Shown: positions 33,071 through 40,616 of the stretch, in pieces | How the letters are laid out: each line of letters begins with the position of its first letter | Position numbering within the stretch: the stretch's first letter is position 1 | NCBI RefSeq assembly: GCF_014648995.1 | Contig: NZ_BMSE01000010.1 | Coordinates: forward strand, 201,992 to 265,991 | From: Streptomyces massasporeus | GTDB lineage: Bacteria > Actinomycetota > Actinomycetes > Streptomycetales > Streptomycetaceae | Reading direction: 5' to 3' | Length of the DNA stretch: 64,000 nucleotides | Made by a program: the position numbers and the translations under genes | Notes under the pieces: generated by a model | Seen by the model: the letters and a program-made list of their open reading frames with translations, nothing else | Told to the model about the DNA's origin: nothing | Database searches by the model: none

Positions 33071-33508
33071 TCAGCAGGGGCGCTTGCGCAGCTCCATCAC
33101 GTAGTCGTGAGGGGCGCCCGCCGACTCGGCCGCGTCGGCGATCTCGCCCAGGTAGCGGGCGGAGGGCAGGCCGCCCTCGTAGGCGTTCAGGGCGAAGGCC
33201 CAGGCGGATTCCTCGCCGTCCAGGGTGTGGACCCGTACGCGCGTACGGCGGTAGATGTCGAGGCCCACGCCCTCCCAGCGGTCGAGGGACTCCTCGTCCA
33301 TCGGGGCGATGTCGTAGAGGGAGACGAAGACCTGGGAGAGCGGGTCCTCCACGATGGTCGGCAGTGCGCCCTCCCAGCCCATGTGCTCGCCGCCGAACGT
33401 CAGTCGCCATCCGTTCAGCCAGCCGGTGGCGCGCAGCGGCGAGTGCGGGGCGCGGCGGGACATCAGCCGCGCGTCGAGGTTGCCGGCGTACGCGGCGTAG
33501 AGCGACAT
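33071..33508 (-). CDS. Gamma-glutamylcyclotransferase-like protein
   Basis: A 145-residue GGCT-like protein (AIG2/ChaC-related fold). The N-terminal substrate loop is YAAYAGNLD, corresponding to YGSN/YGTN of the family, and the fold continues with GWRLTFGGEHMGW and DEESLDRWEGVGLDIYRRTRV, the latter carrying the acidic residues of the active site. ADYV-type cap is at the C-terminus (HDYVMELRKRPC). Likely acts on gamma-glutamyl peptides; the precise substrate is unknown. It is upstream of PNP on the same strand and has no shared operator. Confidence 0.82.
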   Translation of the reverse strand: MSLYAAYAGNLDARLMSRRAPHSPLRATGWLNGWRLTFGGEHMGWEGALPTIVEDPLSQVFVSLYDIAPMDEESLDRWEGVGLDIYRRTRVRVHTLDGEESAWAFALNAYEGGLPSARYLGEIADAAESAGAPHDYVMELRKRPC

Positions 33509-33605
33509 GGGGGAAGGGTACGGCAGGCGGCCCCGGCGTCACTGTCGTAACAACAGGCGCATCGGCGGGCCCCCGGGGCGGTGGCACGCGGAGCGGTGCG
33601 GGACA

Positions 33606-35054
33606 ATGGAGTACGTGACTCGGATCGTGATCATCGGTGGCGGACCCGGCGGATACGAAGCGGCCCTGGTGGCCGCTCAACTCGGCGCGGAGGTGACCGT
33701 CGTCGACTGCGACGGTCTGGGCGGGGCGTCGGTGCTCACCGACTGCGTGCCGTCGAAGACCCTGATCGCCACGGCCGAGGTGATGACCACCTTCGACTCC
33801 TCCTACGAGGAGCTGGGGATCATCGTCGCCGACGACACCCCGCACATCGAGCAGGCCGCCCGGGTGGTGGGGGTGGACCTGGGCAAGGTCAACCGGCGTG
33901 TGAAGCGGCTCGCGCTCGCCCAGTCGCACGACATCACCGCCTCCGTGACGCGTGCCGGGGCGCGTGTCATGCGCGGGCGCGGGCGGCTGGAGGGCATGCA
34001 GGCGCTCGACGGGTCGCGCAAGGTCGTGGTGCGCACCGCCGACGGGAGTGAAGAGACCCTGACGGCTGACGCCGTGCTCATCGCCACCGGCGGGCACCCC
34101 CGCGAGCTGCCCGACGCCCAGCCCGACGGTGAGCGGATCCTGAACTGGACGCAGGTGTACGACCTCGACGAGCTCCCCGAGGAGCTCATCGTGGTCGGAT
34201 CCGGTGTGACCGGTGCCGAGTTCGCCGGTGCCTACCAGGCGCTCGGGTCACGGGTGACGCTCGTGTCGTCGCGCGACCGGGTGCTGCCGGGTGAGGACCC
34301 GGACGCGGCCGCCGTGCTGGAGGACGTCTTCCGGCGGCGCGGCATGAACGTCATGGGGCGTTCCCGGGCGCAGTCCGCCAAGCGGGTCGGGGACCGGGTC
34401 GAGGTCACCCTCGCCGACGGGCGGGTCATCACCGGCTCGCACTGCCTCATGGCCGTCGGTGCCGTGCCCAACAGCGCGGGCATGGGTCTCGAGGACGCCG
34501 GTGTCCGGCTGCGCGAGTCCGGCCACATCTGGACCGACAAGGTCTCGCGCACGACCGCTCCGGGTGTGTACGCCGCCGGTGACGTGACCGGCGTGTTCGC
34601 CCTCGCCTCCGTGGCCGCCATGCAGGGCCGCATCGCCATGTACCACTTCCTGGGCGACGCCGTGGCCCCGCTGAACCTCAAGACGGTCTCGTCGAACGTC
34701 TTCACCGACCCCGAGATCGCCACCGTCGGCTACACCCAGGCCGACGTCGACGGCGGGAAGATCGACGCCCGGGTCGTGAAGCTGCCGCTGCTGCGCAACC
34801 CGCGCGCGAAGATGCAGGGCATCCGCGACGGCTTCGTCAAGATCTTCTGCCGGCCGGGCACGGGCATCGTGGTGGGCGGTGTCGTCGTCTCACCGCGCGC
34901 CTCGGAACTGATCCACCCCATCTCGATCGCGGTCGACAACAATCTGACCGTCGAACAGATCGCGAACGCCTTCACCGTCTACCCCTCGCTGTCGGGCTCG
35001 ATCGCCGAGGTGGCACGGCAGTTGCACACGCGCAAGGAGAACGGCGAGGGCTGA
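33606..35054 (+). CDS. lpdA: LpdA-type flavoprotein disulfide reductase homologue
   Basis: FAD/NAD(P)-dependent pyridine nucleotide oxidoreductase, 482 residues. FAD-binding VIIGGGPGGYEAALVAAQLGA is at the N-terminus, NAD-binding GSGVTGAEFA near ~200, YAAGDVTG near ~320, and a dimerisation domain at the C-terminus. The redox segment reads GGASVLTDCVPSK: the usual CxxxxC has only the second Cys, as in M. tuberculosis LpdA (Rv3303c), a quinone-reducing relative without dithiol activity. ATG 33606 and GTG 33615 are both possible starts. It is unlikely to be a true lipoamide dehydrogenase. Confidence 0.88.
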   Translation: MEYVTRIVIIGGGPGGYEAALVAAQLGAEVTVVDCDGLGGASVLTDCVPSKTLIATAEVMTTFDSSYEELGIIVADDTPHIEQAARVVGVDLGKVNRRVKRLALAQSHDITASVTRAGARVMRGRGRLEGMQALDGSRKVVVRTADGSEETLTADAVLIATGGHPRELPDAQPDGERILNWTQVYDLDELPEELIVVGSGVTGAEFAGAYQALGSRVTLVSSRDRVLPGEDPDAAAVLEDVFRRRGMNVMGRSRAQSAKRVGDRVEVTLADGRVITGSHCLMAVGAVPNSAGMGLEDAGVRLRESGHIWTDKVSRTTAPGVYAAGDVTGVFALASVAAMQGRIAMYHFLGDAVAPLNLKTVSSNVFTDPEIATVGYTQADVDGGKIDARVVKLPLLRNPRAKMQGIRDGFVKIFCRPGTGIVVGGVVVSPRASELIHPISIAVDNNLTVEQIANAFTVYPSLSGSIAEVARQLHTRKENGEG

Positions 35055-35162
35055 GGCCGAAACCGACTCCTCCCTGGTCACGGGGAGTGTTCGACCATTC
35101 GTACGGCATAGGCGGCGGGACTAGGCCCTATACCACTTCCCGCTGCTCGGTGCGAACATCTT

Positions 35163-35192
35163 CTGCTATTCAGCGCAAACTGCTGAAAGCAG
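35163..35192 (+). promoter_or_regulatory. Inverted repeat upstream of DeoR-family gene
   Basis: TTCAGC (35169-35174) and GCTGAA (35182-35187) are perfect arms 7 bases apart, extended outward by CTGCT/AGCAG. It ends ~28 bases before the GTG of the DeoR-family gene and is a candidate autoregulatory site. It does not resemble the CTACGCGCGTAG palindrome. Confidence 0.55.
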
Positions 35193-35219
35193 ACGGTCGC
35201 TGGCGTTACTGTCAGTTTC

Positions 35220-36206
35220 GTGTTCGCTGCAGAACGTCGCCAATTGATCCTCGAAATGGTGCGAGCGAACGGGGCCGTGTCGCTCCGTGAGCTCGCCCGC
35301 GTCGTCCAGACCTCCGAAGTGACCGTACGGCGGGACGTGCGCGCGCTGGAGGCAGAAGGACTCCTCGACCGCCGGCACGGCGGTGCGGTACTGCCGGGCG
35401 GTTTCACGCGGGAGTCCGGCTTTCCGCAGAAGTCTCATCTCGCGACCGCCGAGAAGACCGCCATCGCCGACCTCGCCGCGAACCTCGTGGAAGAGGGGGA
35501 GGCGATCGTGGTCGGGGCGGGTACGACGACCCAGGAGCTGGCCCGCCGGCTGGCCCGGGTGCCCGGCCTGACCGTCGTCACCAACTCGCTGCTGGTGGCG
35601 CAGGCCCTGGCCCACGCCAACCGGGTCGAGGTCGTGATGACCGGCGGTACGCTGCGCGGTTCGAACTACGCCCTGGTCGGGAGTGGTGCGGAGCAGTCCC
35701 TGCACGGGCTGCGGGTGTCGCGGGCGTTCCTGTCCGGGAGCGGGTTGACCGCCGAGCGCGGGCTGTCCACGTCCAACATGCTGTCGGCGTCCGTCGACCG
35801 GGCGTTGGTGCAGGCGGCCGCGGAGGTCGTGGTCCTCGCCGACCACACCAAACTCGGCACCGACACCATGTTCCAGACCGTGCCGACGGATCTCATCACG
35901 CGCCTCGTCACGGACGAGCCGCCGGCGCATGACGACCGTGCCGCCACGGAGTTGCAGGCGCTTGCCGACCAGGGTGTGCAGATCGCTGTCGCCGGGGGGC
36001 AGGGGGGGTCTGCCGGAGCGGGGGCGGGGGGCCCGGGGGGTGATGCGGTCTCGGCGCGCCAGCAGCGCCGGGATGTGCCGTTGCCCGGGCCTCGGCGGCA
36101 GGTGCCGGGGGCTGGTGGGCAGTTGAGGTCCGCCTCTGCCTCGATGCTGGGTGAGCAGGGGCCCGGGGCGGAGCGGGCGCGGGTGGCTGATCTGCGGCGG
36201 CGATGA
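35220..36206 (+). CDS. DeoR-family transcriptional regulator
   Basis: DeoR/GlpR-type repressor, 328 residues. The N-terminal helix-turn-helix is classic (AERRQLILEMVRANGAVSLRELARVV, VTVRRDVRALEAEGLLDRRHGGAVLPG) and the DeoRC sugar-phosphate sensor follows (VGAGTTTQELARRL, VVTNSLLVAQAL, VMTGGTLR, ADHTKLG). Normal members end near residue 255; here a ~70-residue Gly/Arg/Gln-rich tail is added. GTG 35220 has no Shine-Dalgarno but a TTACTG element ~8 bases upstream, suggesting a leaderless message. Ligand may be a sugar or pentose phosphate; whether it controls the nucleoside genes is open. Confidence 0.9.
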   Translation: MFAAERRQLILEMVRANGAVSLRELARVVQTSEVTVRRDVRALEAEGLLDRRHGGAVLPGGFTRESGFPQKSHLATAEKTAIADLAANLVEEGEAIVVGAGTTTQELARRLARVPGLTVVTNSLLVAQALAHANRVEVVMTGGTLRGSNYALVGSGAEQSLHGLRVSRAFLSGSGLTAERGLSTSNMLSASVDRALVQAAAEVVVLADHTKLGTDTMFQTVPTDLITRLVTDEPPAHDDRAATELQALADQGVQIAVAGGQGGSAGAGAGGPGGDAVSARQQRRDVPLPGPRRQVPGAGGQLRSASASMLGEQGPGAERARVADLRRR

Positions 36207-36254
36207 TGTCGGCGGTGGGCTGAGCCCGTGGGACTACCAGCCCCGGCGTTGTCG

Positions 36255-36398
36255 CTGAGGCCGGGTGGGTCCGCAGCCCTGCGTCGCGAGGTGCCGCTGC
36301 GTCGGTGCTGAGGCCGGGGGTCCGCAGCCCGGCGGCACGGGGTGCCGCTGCGCCCACCCGTGCCGCCCCGGGCGGCACGCATGCCCGCAGCGAGGGCG
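36255..36398 (+). repeat. ~90-bp repeat, partial and full copies
   Basis: CTGAGGCCGGGTGGGTCCG-type units: a partial at 36255-36304 and a full one at 36308-36398. The full copy shares GGGTGCCGCTGCGCCCACCC and GCGGCACGCATGCC with 43200-43293. Confidence 0.75.
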
Positions 36399-36499
36399 GG
36401 ACGGGCGCCCGGAGCTGAGGCAGCCGCCGCGCGCCATGCGGCGCGAAGCGCACGGGGGAGGCTGGGGCAGCAGCGGTGGGCATGCGGCGCGATGCCAAA

Positions 36500-36740
36500 C
36501 CCGCCCGCGGCCCCGGGCCCGTACGGGCGAGTCACGACGCGCCCGCAGCCATAGGTCTGCGATGACTGGGCGAGTGAGGATGCTCCCGCGGCCATGGCCC
36601 GTGACGCATGGCGAGACGCATCCGCAGCCATAGGGCTTGTGACGCTGGGCGAGACGTGCGAGCCCGCAGTCAAGGGGCCGTGATGCCGCGCGAGACGTGC
36701 CCGCACTCAAAGGGCCGTGACAGCGGGCGAGGCGTGCCCG
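36500..36740 (+). repeat. Degenerate ~39-bp tandem array
   Basis: About six units of 37-41 bases with a consensus close to GCCCGCAGCCATAGGGCCGTG followed by ACGCTGGGCGAGACGT. Units begin near 36541, 36581, 36620, 36658, 36698 and 36735; the last is broken. Confidence 0.7.
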
Positions 36741-36785
36741 CAGTCGGTGTCAAAGGCCTATGGACGCCGCTGGGGCGGAAGCCAC

Positions 36786-36927
36786 GACGCTCCCGCAGCC
36801 GCCGTCGTACGCAAGGGGTCGTGTCGGGGGGTGTCCGCCCGCAGCGGTTGGCGCGTCAACGGACAGTCAGTCGGTATGAAGGTCCATCGCGCCGTTCCGA
36901 GGACGGACCCCCGGCGCGGCCCCGACT
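36786..36927 (-). repeat. ~140-bp dispersed repeat, copy B
   Basis: Inverted partner of 31853-31995; reading the minus strand gives the same order of conserved cores. The adjoining GGGGCCGCGCC/GGCGCGGCCCC sequence (36910-36940) also forms a hairpin near the carboxylase stop and may help terminate that gene. Confidence 0.8.
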
Positions 36928-36969
36928 CGGGGCCGCGCCGCAGGCGTTCGTCCGTTGAGCTGAGGGGCG

Positions 36970-38742
36970 TCAGTCCTTGATCTCGCAGATCGCCGCGCCC
37001 GACGTCACCGACGCGCCGATCTCCGCGCTCAGGCCCTTGATCGTGCCCGACCGGTGCGCGTTGAGGGGCTGCTCCATCTTCATGGCCTCCAGGACGACGA
37101 TCAGATCGCCCTCCTTGACCTCCTGGCCCTCTTCGACGGCCACCTTGACGATGGTGCCCTGCATCGGGGACGCGAGGGTGTCGCCGGAGGCGACGGGGCC
37201 CGACTTCTTCGCCGCGCGGCGCTTCGGCTTGGCGCCCGCCGCGAGGCCCGTGCGCGCCAGGGACATGCCCAGCGACGACGGCAGGGAGACCTCGAGGCGC
37301 TTGCCGCCGACCTCGACGACGACCGTCTCGCGGCCCGGCTCCTCGTCCGCGTCCGCATCGGCCGGCGCGGCGAACGGCTTGATCTCGTTGACGAACTCCG
37401 TCTCGATCCACCGCGTGTGCACCGTGAACGGGTCCGTCGAGTCCGTGAGCTCCGGCGCGAACGCCGGGTCCTTCACCACCGCACGGTGGAAGGGGATCGC
37501 CGTGGCCATACCCTCGACCTGGAACTCCTCCAGCGCACGGGCGGCCCGCTGCAGCGCCTCCTTGCGCGTGCGGCCGGTGACGATCAGCTTGGCCAGCAGG
37601 GAGTCCCACGCCGGGCCGATGACCGAGCCGGACTCCACGCCCGCGTCCAGGCGGACACCCGGGCCGGACGGCGGGGCGAACGTCGTGACCGTGCCGGGAG
37701 CCGGGAGGAAGTTGCGGCCCGGGTCCTCGCCGTTGATGCGGAACTCGAAGGAGTGGCCGCGCAGCTCCGGGTCGCCGTAGCCGAGCTCCTCGCCGTCGGC
37801 GATGCGGAACATCTCGCGCACGAGGTCGATGCCGGCGACCTCCTCGGTGACCGGGTGCTCCACCTGCAGACGGGTGTTGACCTCCAGGAAGGAGATCGTG
37901 CCGTCGAGGCCCACGAGGAACTCGACCGTGCCGGCGCCGACGTAGCCGGCTTCCTTCAGGATCGCCTTGGAGGCGGAGTACAGCTCCTCCACCTGCGCGT
38001 CGGACAGGAAGGGGGCCGGGGCCTCCTCCACCAGCTTCTGGTGGCGGCGCTGCAGGGAGCAGTCACGGGTGGAGACGACGACCACGTTGCCGTGCTGGTC
38101 GGCCAGGCACTGGGTCTCCACGTGCCGCGGCTTGTCCAGGTAACGCTCGACGAAGCACTCGCCCCGGCCGAACGCGGCGACGGCCTCACGGACCGCCGAG
38201 TCGTACAGCTCCGGCACCTCTTCGAGGGTGCGGGCGACCTTCAGACCACGACCGCCACCACCGAAGGCGGCCTTGATCGCGATCGGCAGGCCGTGCTCCT
38301 CGGCGAACGCGACGACCTCGTCGGCACCGGACACCGGGTCGGGCGTGCCGGCCACCAGCGGGGCACCCGCGCGCTGCGCGATGTGCCGGGCGGCGACCTT
38401 GTCACCGAGGTCGCGGATCGCCTGCGGCGGCGGGCCGATCCAGATCAGGCCCGCGTCCAGGACCGCCTGAGCGAACTCGGCGTTCTCGGAGAGGAAGCCG
38501 TAGCCCGGGTGGATGGCGTCCGCGCCCGACTCGCGGGCGGCGTTGAGCACCTTCTCGATGTCGAGATAGCTGGTGCCCGGCGTGTCACCGCCCAGGGCGA
38601 ACGCCTCATCCGCGGCGCGGACATGCAGAGCGTCCCGGTCCGGGTCGGCGTAGACGGCCACGCTCGCGATACCGGCATCCCGGCAGGCCCGGGCCACGCG
38701 GACAGCGATTTCGCCACGGTTGGCGATGAGCACCTTGCGCAC
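36970..38742 (-). CDS. accA: Acyl-CoA carboxylase alpha subunit (biotin carboxylase-BCCP)
   Basis: Biotinylated alpha chain shared by acetyl-CoA and propionyl-CoA carboxylases of Streptomyces (AccA2-type), 590 residues from GTG 38742, which follows AAGGAGGG. Biotin carboxylase: KVLIANRGEIAVRVARAC at the N-terminus, ATP-grasp loop AAFGGGGRGLKV (~165), EVNTRLQVEHPVTEE with catalytic residues (~290). The C-terminal biotinyl domain has EAMKMEQPL with biotin on Lys555, ~35 residues from the end. It makes malonyl/methylmalonyl-CoA with the beta and epsilon subunits encoded 1.8 kb away. Confidence 0.95.
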   Translation of the reverse strand: MRKVLIANRGEIAVRVARACRDAGIASVAVYADPDRDALHVRAADEAFALGGDTPGTSYLDIEKVLNAARESGADAIHPGYGFLSENAEFAQAVLDAGLIWIGPPPQAIRDLGDKVAARHIAQRAGAPLVAGTPDPVSGADEVVAFAEEHGLPIAIKAAFGGGGRGLKVARTLEEVPELYDSAVREAVAAFGRGECFVERYLDKPRHVETQCLADQHGNVVVVSTRDCSLQRRHQKLVEEAPAPFLSDAQVEELYSASKAILKEAGYVGAGTVEFLVGLDGTISFLEVNTRLQVEHPVTEEVAGIDLVREMFRIADGEELGYGDPELRGHSFEFRINGEDPGRNFLPAPGTVTTFAPPSGPGVRLDAGVESGSVIGPAWDSLLAKLIVTGRTRKEALQRAARALEEFQVEGMATAIPFHRAVVKDPAFAPELTDSTDPFTVHTRWIETEFVNEIKPFAAPADADADEEPGRETVVVEVGGKRLEVSLPSSLGMSLARTGLAAGAKPKRRAAKKSGPVASGDTLASPMQGTIVKVAVEEGQEVKEGDLIVVLEAMKMEQPLNAHRSGTIKGLSAEIGASVTSGAAICEIKD

Positions 38743-39079
38743 GATTGAGGCTCCCTCCTTGAAACAAGCCGAGTTTAGGGACAGCCGACACGACACTTCG
38801 ACCCGTCCCCAGTGGTGAGCTTGCCCACACGGAGCGTGATGCGAGGCTCGCTCGAGCGGCGAAATCCCTTGTCGCACCGCGGTACGCAGTACTCCTGCGG
38901 GAAACCCTAGCCGTCTCCTGTGGTCAAGGTCTCTGTCATCACGTGCTGCGGGCCACTCTGTTTCTTTGTGGAGTCCCTACGAATGGCCCAATGATTCTTT
39001 GCCCGCTGCCGGACCCTTGTCCCCCGGTTTACCGGTTAGTAGCGTTCGCGGTGTCTTCAGAGGGAAGAGGGTGGGCCCG
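38743..39079. other. Divergent promoter region of accA and membrane-protein gene
   Basis: About 340 bases without a gene between two divergent starts. AT-richer patches (TGTTTCTTTGTGGAG, AATGATTCTTTGCCC, GGTTTACCGGTTAGTAG near 39030) are the likely promoter areas. I see no strong inverted repeat. Confidence 0.5.
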
Positions 39080-39556
39080 GTGATACGCAGGCCGGTGGCG
39101 TGGGTCGTGGCGGTGGTGCTGTTCGCCGAGGCGTTCGGTCTCGCGGCGCTCAACTGGTTCCTGGGGGTCGTCGTCGACCGGCAGGACATGTCCCTGGCCG
39201 GGCTGGACCCGCACATGATGTCGGTGTCGTCGAAGATCGGCGGGATCGTCTTCGGCCTCTACTTCGCCCTGTGCGGCCTCGTCGCCCTGCTGGTGGCGCT
39301 GCGGGACCGGCCCCCGGCGGGCCTCGGACGGGTGCTGCTGATCAGCGCGGCCGTCGTGCACGGGCTGCTGGGCGCGTTCACCGTGGGGCTCGTCGGCTGG
39401 ACCGCGTTCCTGTTCATGGTGCTGGTCCTCGCGCTGATCGTGCTGCTGCTGATGACGTACGACCGTCCGGCCGAGCCCGCCGACGCCGCGCCCGAGGGCG
39501 GCAAGGGCGGCGATGGGTCCCCGGTCACTTCTCCGCCGGCGCCCACAACTCCGTGA
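39080..39556 (+). CDS. Four-helix membrane protein of unknown function
   Basis: A 158-residue membrane protein starting at GTG 39080 (GAAGAGGG 8 bases upstream; an in-frame GTG lies at 39071). Four hydrophobic helices are visible: VAWVVAVVLFAEAFGLAAL, IGGIVFGLYFALCGLVALLV, LLISAAVVHGLLGAFTVGLV and FLFMVLVLALIVLLLM. The C-terminus is hydrophilic and acidic. Its last ~30 bases overlap the end of the convergent maf gene. Confidence 0.82.
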   Translation: MIRRPVAWVVAVVLFAEAFGLAALNWFLGVVVDRQDMSLAGLDPHMMSVSSKIGGIVFGLYFALCGLVALLVALRDRPPAGLGRVLLISAAVVHGLLGAFTVGLVGWTAFLFMVLVLALIVLLLMTYDRPAEPADAAPEGGKGGDGSPVTSPPAPTTP

Positions 39557-40145
39557 TGCCCACGCCCAGTTCGGCCAACAGCCGGCGCAGGAGCGGCAGG
39601 CTGATGCCGATCACGTTGCCGTGGTCGCCGTCGATGCCGTCGATGAACGGGGCCGAGCGGCCGTCCAGGGTGAACGCCCCGGCGACGTAGAGGGGTTCGC
39701 CGGAGGCGACGTAGGCGGCGATCTCCTCGTCGGTGGGCTCGCCGAAGTGGACGACCGTCGAGGCGGTGGCGGAGACGTAGCGGCCGGTGAGCGTGTCGTA
39801 GACGCAGTGGCCGGTCTGCAGGGTGCCGGCCCGGCCGCGCATCGACTTCCAGCGGGCGGTCGCCTCCTCGGCGTCCGCGGGCTTGCCGAGGGCCCGGCCG
39901 TCCAGGTCCAGCACCGAGTCGCAGCCGATCACGAGCGCGCCCTTGACCTCCGGCCGGGCCGCCACGACGGAGGCCTTCGCCTCGGCCAGGGCGAGCGCCA
40001 GCTCGGCGGGGGTGGGGGCGGTGACGGCGTCCTCGTCGACGCCGCTCACGATCACCTCGGGGGTGAGGCCGGCCTGGCGGAGCAGTCCGAGCCGGGCGGG
40101 GGACTGGGAGGCGAGGACGAGTCGCCTGCGGCGCTGAGCAGTCAT
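39525..40145 (-). CDS. maf: Maf-family nucleotide pyrophosphatase
   Basis: Maf/Ham1-like house-cleaning pyrophosphatase, 206 residues, hydrolysing non-canonical nucleoside triphosphates (dTTP/UTP and modified bases in studied members). The signature LVLASQSPARLGLLRQAGL is at residues 9-27, then VIGCDSVLDLDGRALGKP and GEPLYVAGAFTLDGRSAPFID. It is the last gene of the pccB-accE-small peptide-maf string on the minus strand. It starts 32 bases after the small peptide's stop. Confidence 0.94.
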   Translation of the reverse strand: MTAQRRRRLVLASQSPARLGLLRQAGLTPEVIVSGVDEDAVTAPTPAELALALAEAKASVVAARPEVKGALVIGCDSVLDLDGRALGKPADAEEATARWKSMRGRAGTLQTGHCVYDTLTGRYVSATASTVVHFGEPTDEEIAAYVASGEPLYVAGAFTLDGRSAPFIDGIDGDHGNVIGISLPLLRRLLAELGVGITELWAPAEK

Positions 40146-40177
40146 GCGGTCAGGTTAGTCACCCGGGCGGGGCCGGT

Positions 40178-40315
40178 TCACCTGACGCCGATCACGATCA
40201 TCACGAGCACCATGGCCAGGGCCAGGAGAACGCTCAGCCGCCGCAGCATGTCCTGCATGTCACGCAGTTCTTCGGGCGGCTCGTTCTCGGGGTCGGACCA
40301 CAGCATGCCTTCCAT
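40178..40315 (-). CDS. 45-residue single-helix membrane peptide
   Basis: Small ORF from ATG 40315: MEGMLWSDPENEPPEELRDM is an acidic head, then QDMLRRL and a hydrophobic helix SVLLALAMVLVMIVIGVR. Codon usage has normal high third-position GC, and the gene fits neatly between accE and maf, as does a small gene at this place in S. coelicolor (memory). Probably a tail-anchored peptide; function unknown. A 16-bp palindrome lies 26 bases upstream of its start. Confidence 0.75.
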   Translation of the reverse strand: MEGMLWSDPENEPPEELRDMQDMLRRLSVLLALAMVLVMIVIGVR

Positions 40316-40341
40316 GGTCGGACGGGGGGTGGGCCGGCGCC

Positions 40342-40357
40342 TGAGTACGCGTACTCA
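40342..40357 (-). promoter_or_regulatory. 16-bp perfect palindrome before the 45-residue gene
   Basis: TGAGTACGCGTACTCA is perfectly symmetric with no spacer, which suits a dimeric DNA-binding protein better than an RNA hairpin. It lies between accE and the small membrane gene, so it could give the small gene and maf their own regulated promoter. Confidence 0.6.
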
Positions 40358-40381
40358 ACTTGCCGGGCCCACCCCCACGCA

Positions 40382-40591
40382 TCACCCCGGCCAGTAGGTA
40401 CGGCCCCACGCCGCCGGCCCCGGCTGGGGCAGGCGGTGGGCCGCGATGCGGGACGGGTCGGACCAGGAATCGCGGGACGTCGGCGCGCCGGGCGGGGCGG
40501 CTGCCGCCGCCGCGGCGCGGGCCCTGACCACCGCCAGGGCGGCGGCCAGCTCCTCCGGGGTCGGGTTGCCCCGTACGACCTTGATCGTCAT
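40382..40591 (-). CDS. accE: Acyl-CoA carboxylase epsilon subunit
   Basis: Small epsilon subunit that stabilises and stimulates the carboxylase beta-alpha complex in Streptomyces; 69 residues, IKVVRGNPTPEELAAALAVV at the N-terminus is the conserved helix-forming part, followed by an Ala/Pro linker and a Trp-rich tail (WSDPSRIAAH, AAWGRTYWPG). It starts 25 bases after pccB on the same strand. Confidence 0.9.
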   Translation of the reverse strand: MTIKVVRGNPTPEELAAALAVVRARAAAAAAAPPGAPTSRDSWSDPSRIAAHRLPQPGPAAWGRTYWPG

Positions 40592-40616
40592 GTGGGCCTC
40601 CTGGGCTCGCTGCGGA

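Larger units (their letters stand above)
36207..36969. other. Gene-free, repeat-dense region between DeoR and carboxylase genes
   Basis: About 760 bases with no supported gene. From left to right: one and a half copies of a ~90-base repeat (36255-36398), a degenerate ~39-base tandem array (36500-36740) and one arm of a long inverted repeat (36786-36927). Possible reading frames here are periodic or shared with the repeats and show no conserved domain. Confidence 0.7.

Noticed and set aside
33235..33246. GTACGCGCGTAC, similar to the nucleoside-regulon palindrome
   Set aside because: It lies inside the cyclotransferase coding region (encoding an R-V-R-V stretch) and lacks the CTA/TAG ends found in all promoter sites.
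30049..35054. Genomic island bounded by the inverted repeats
   Set aside because: Genes inside are core, syntenic and of typical composition; the repeats sit in intergenic gaps and no integrase or att site is present.
36207..36969. Arg/Pro-rich reading frames as genes
   Set aside because: They follow the tandem and inverted repeats, have no ribosome sites, and related frames occur in the other repeat copy at 31.9 kb.
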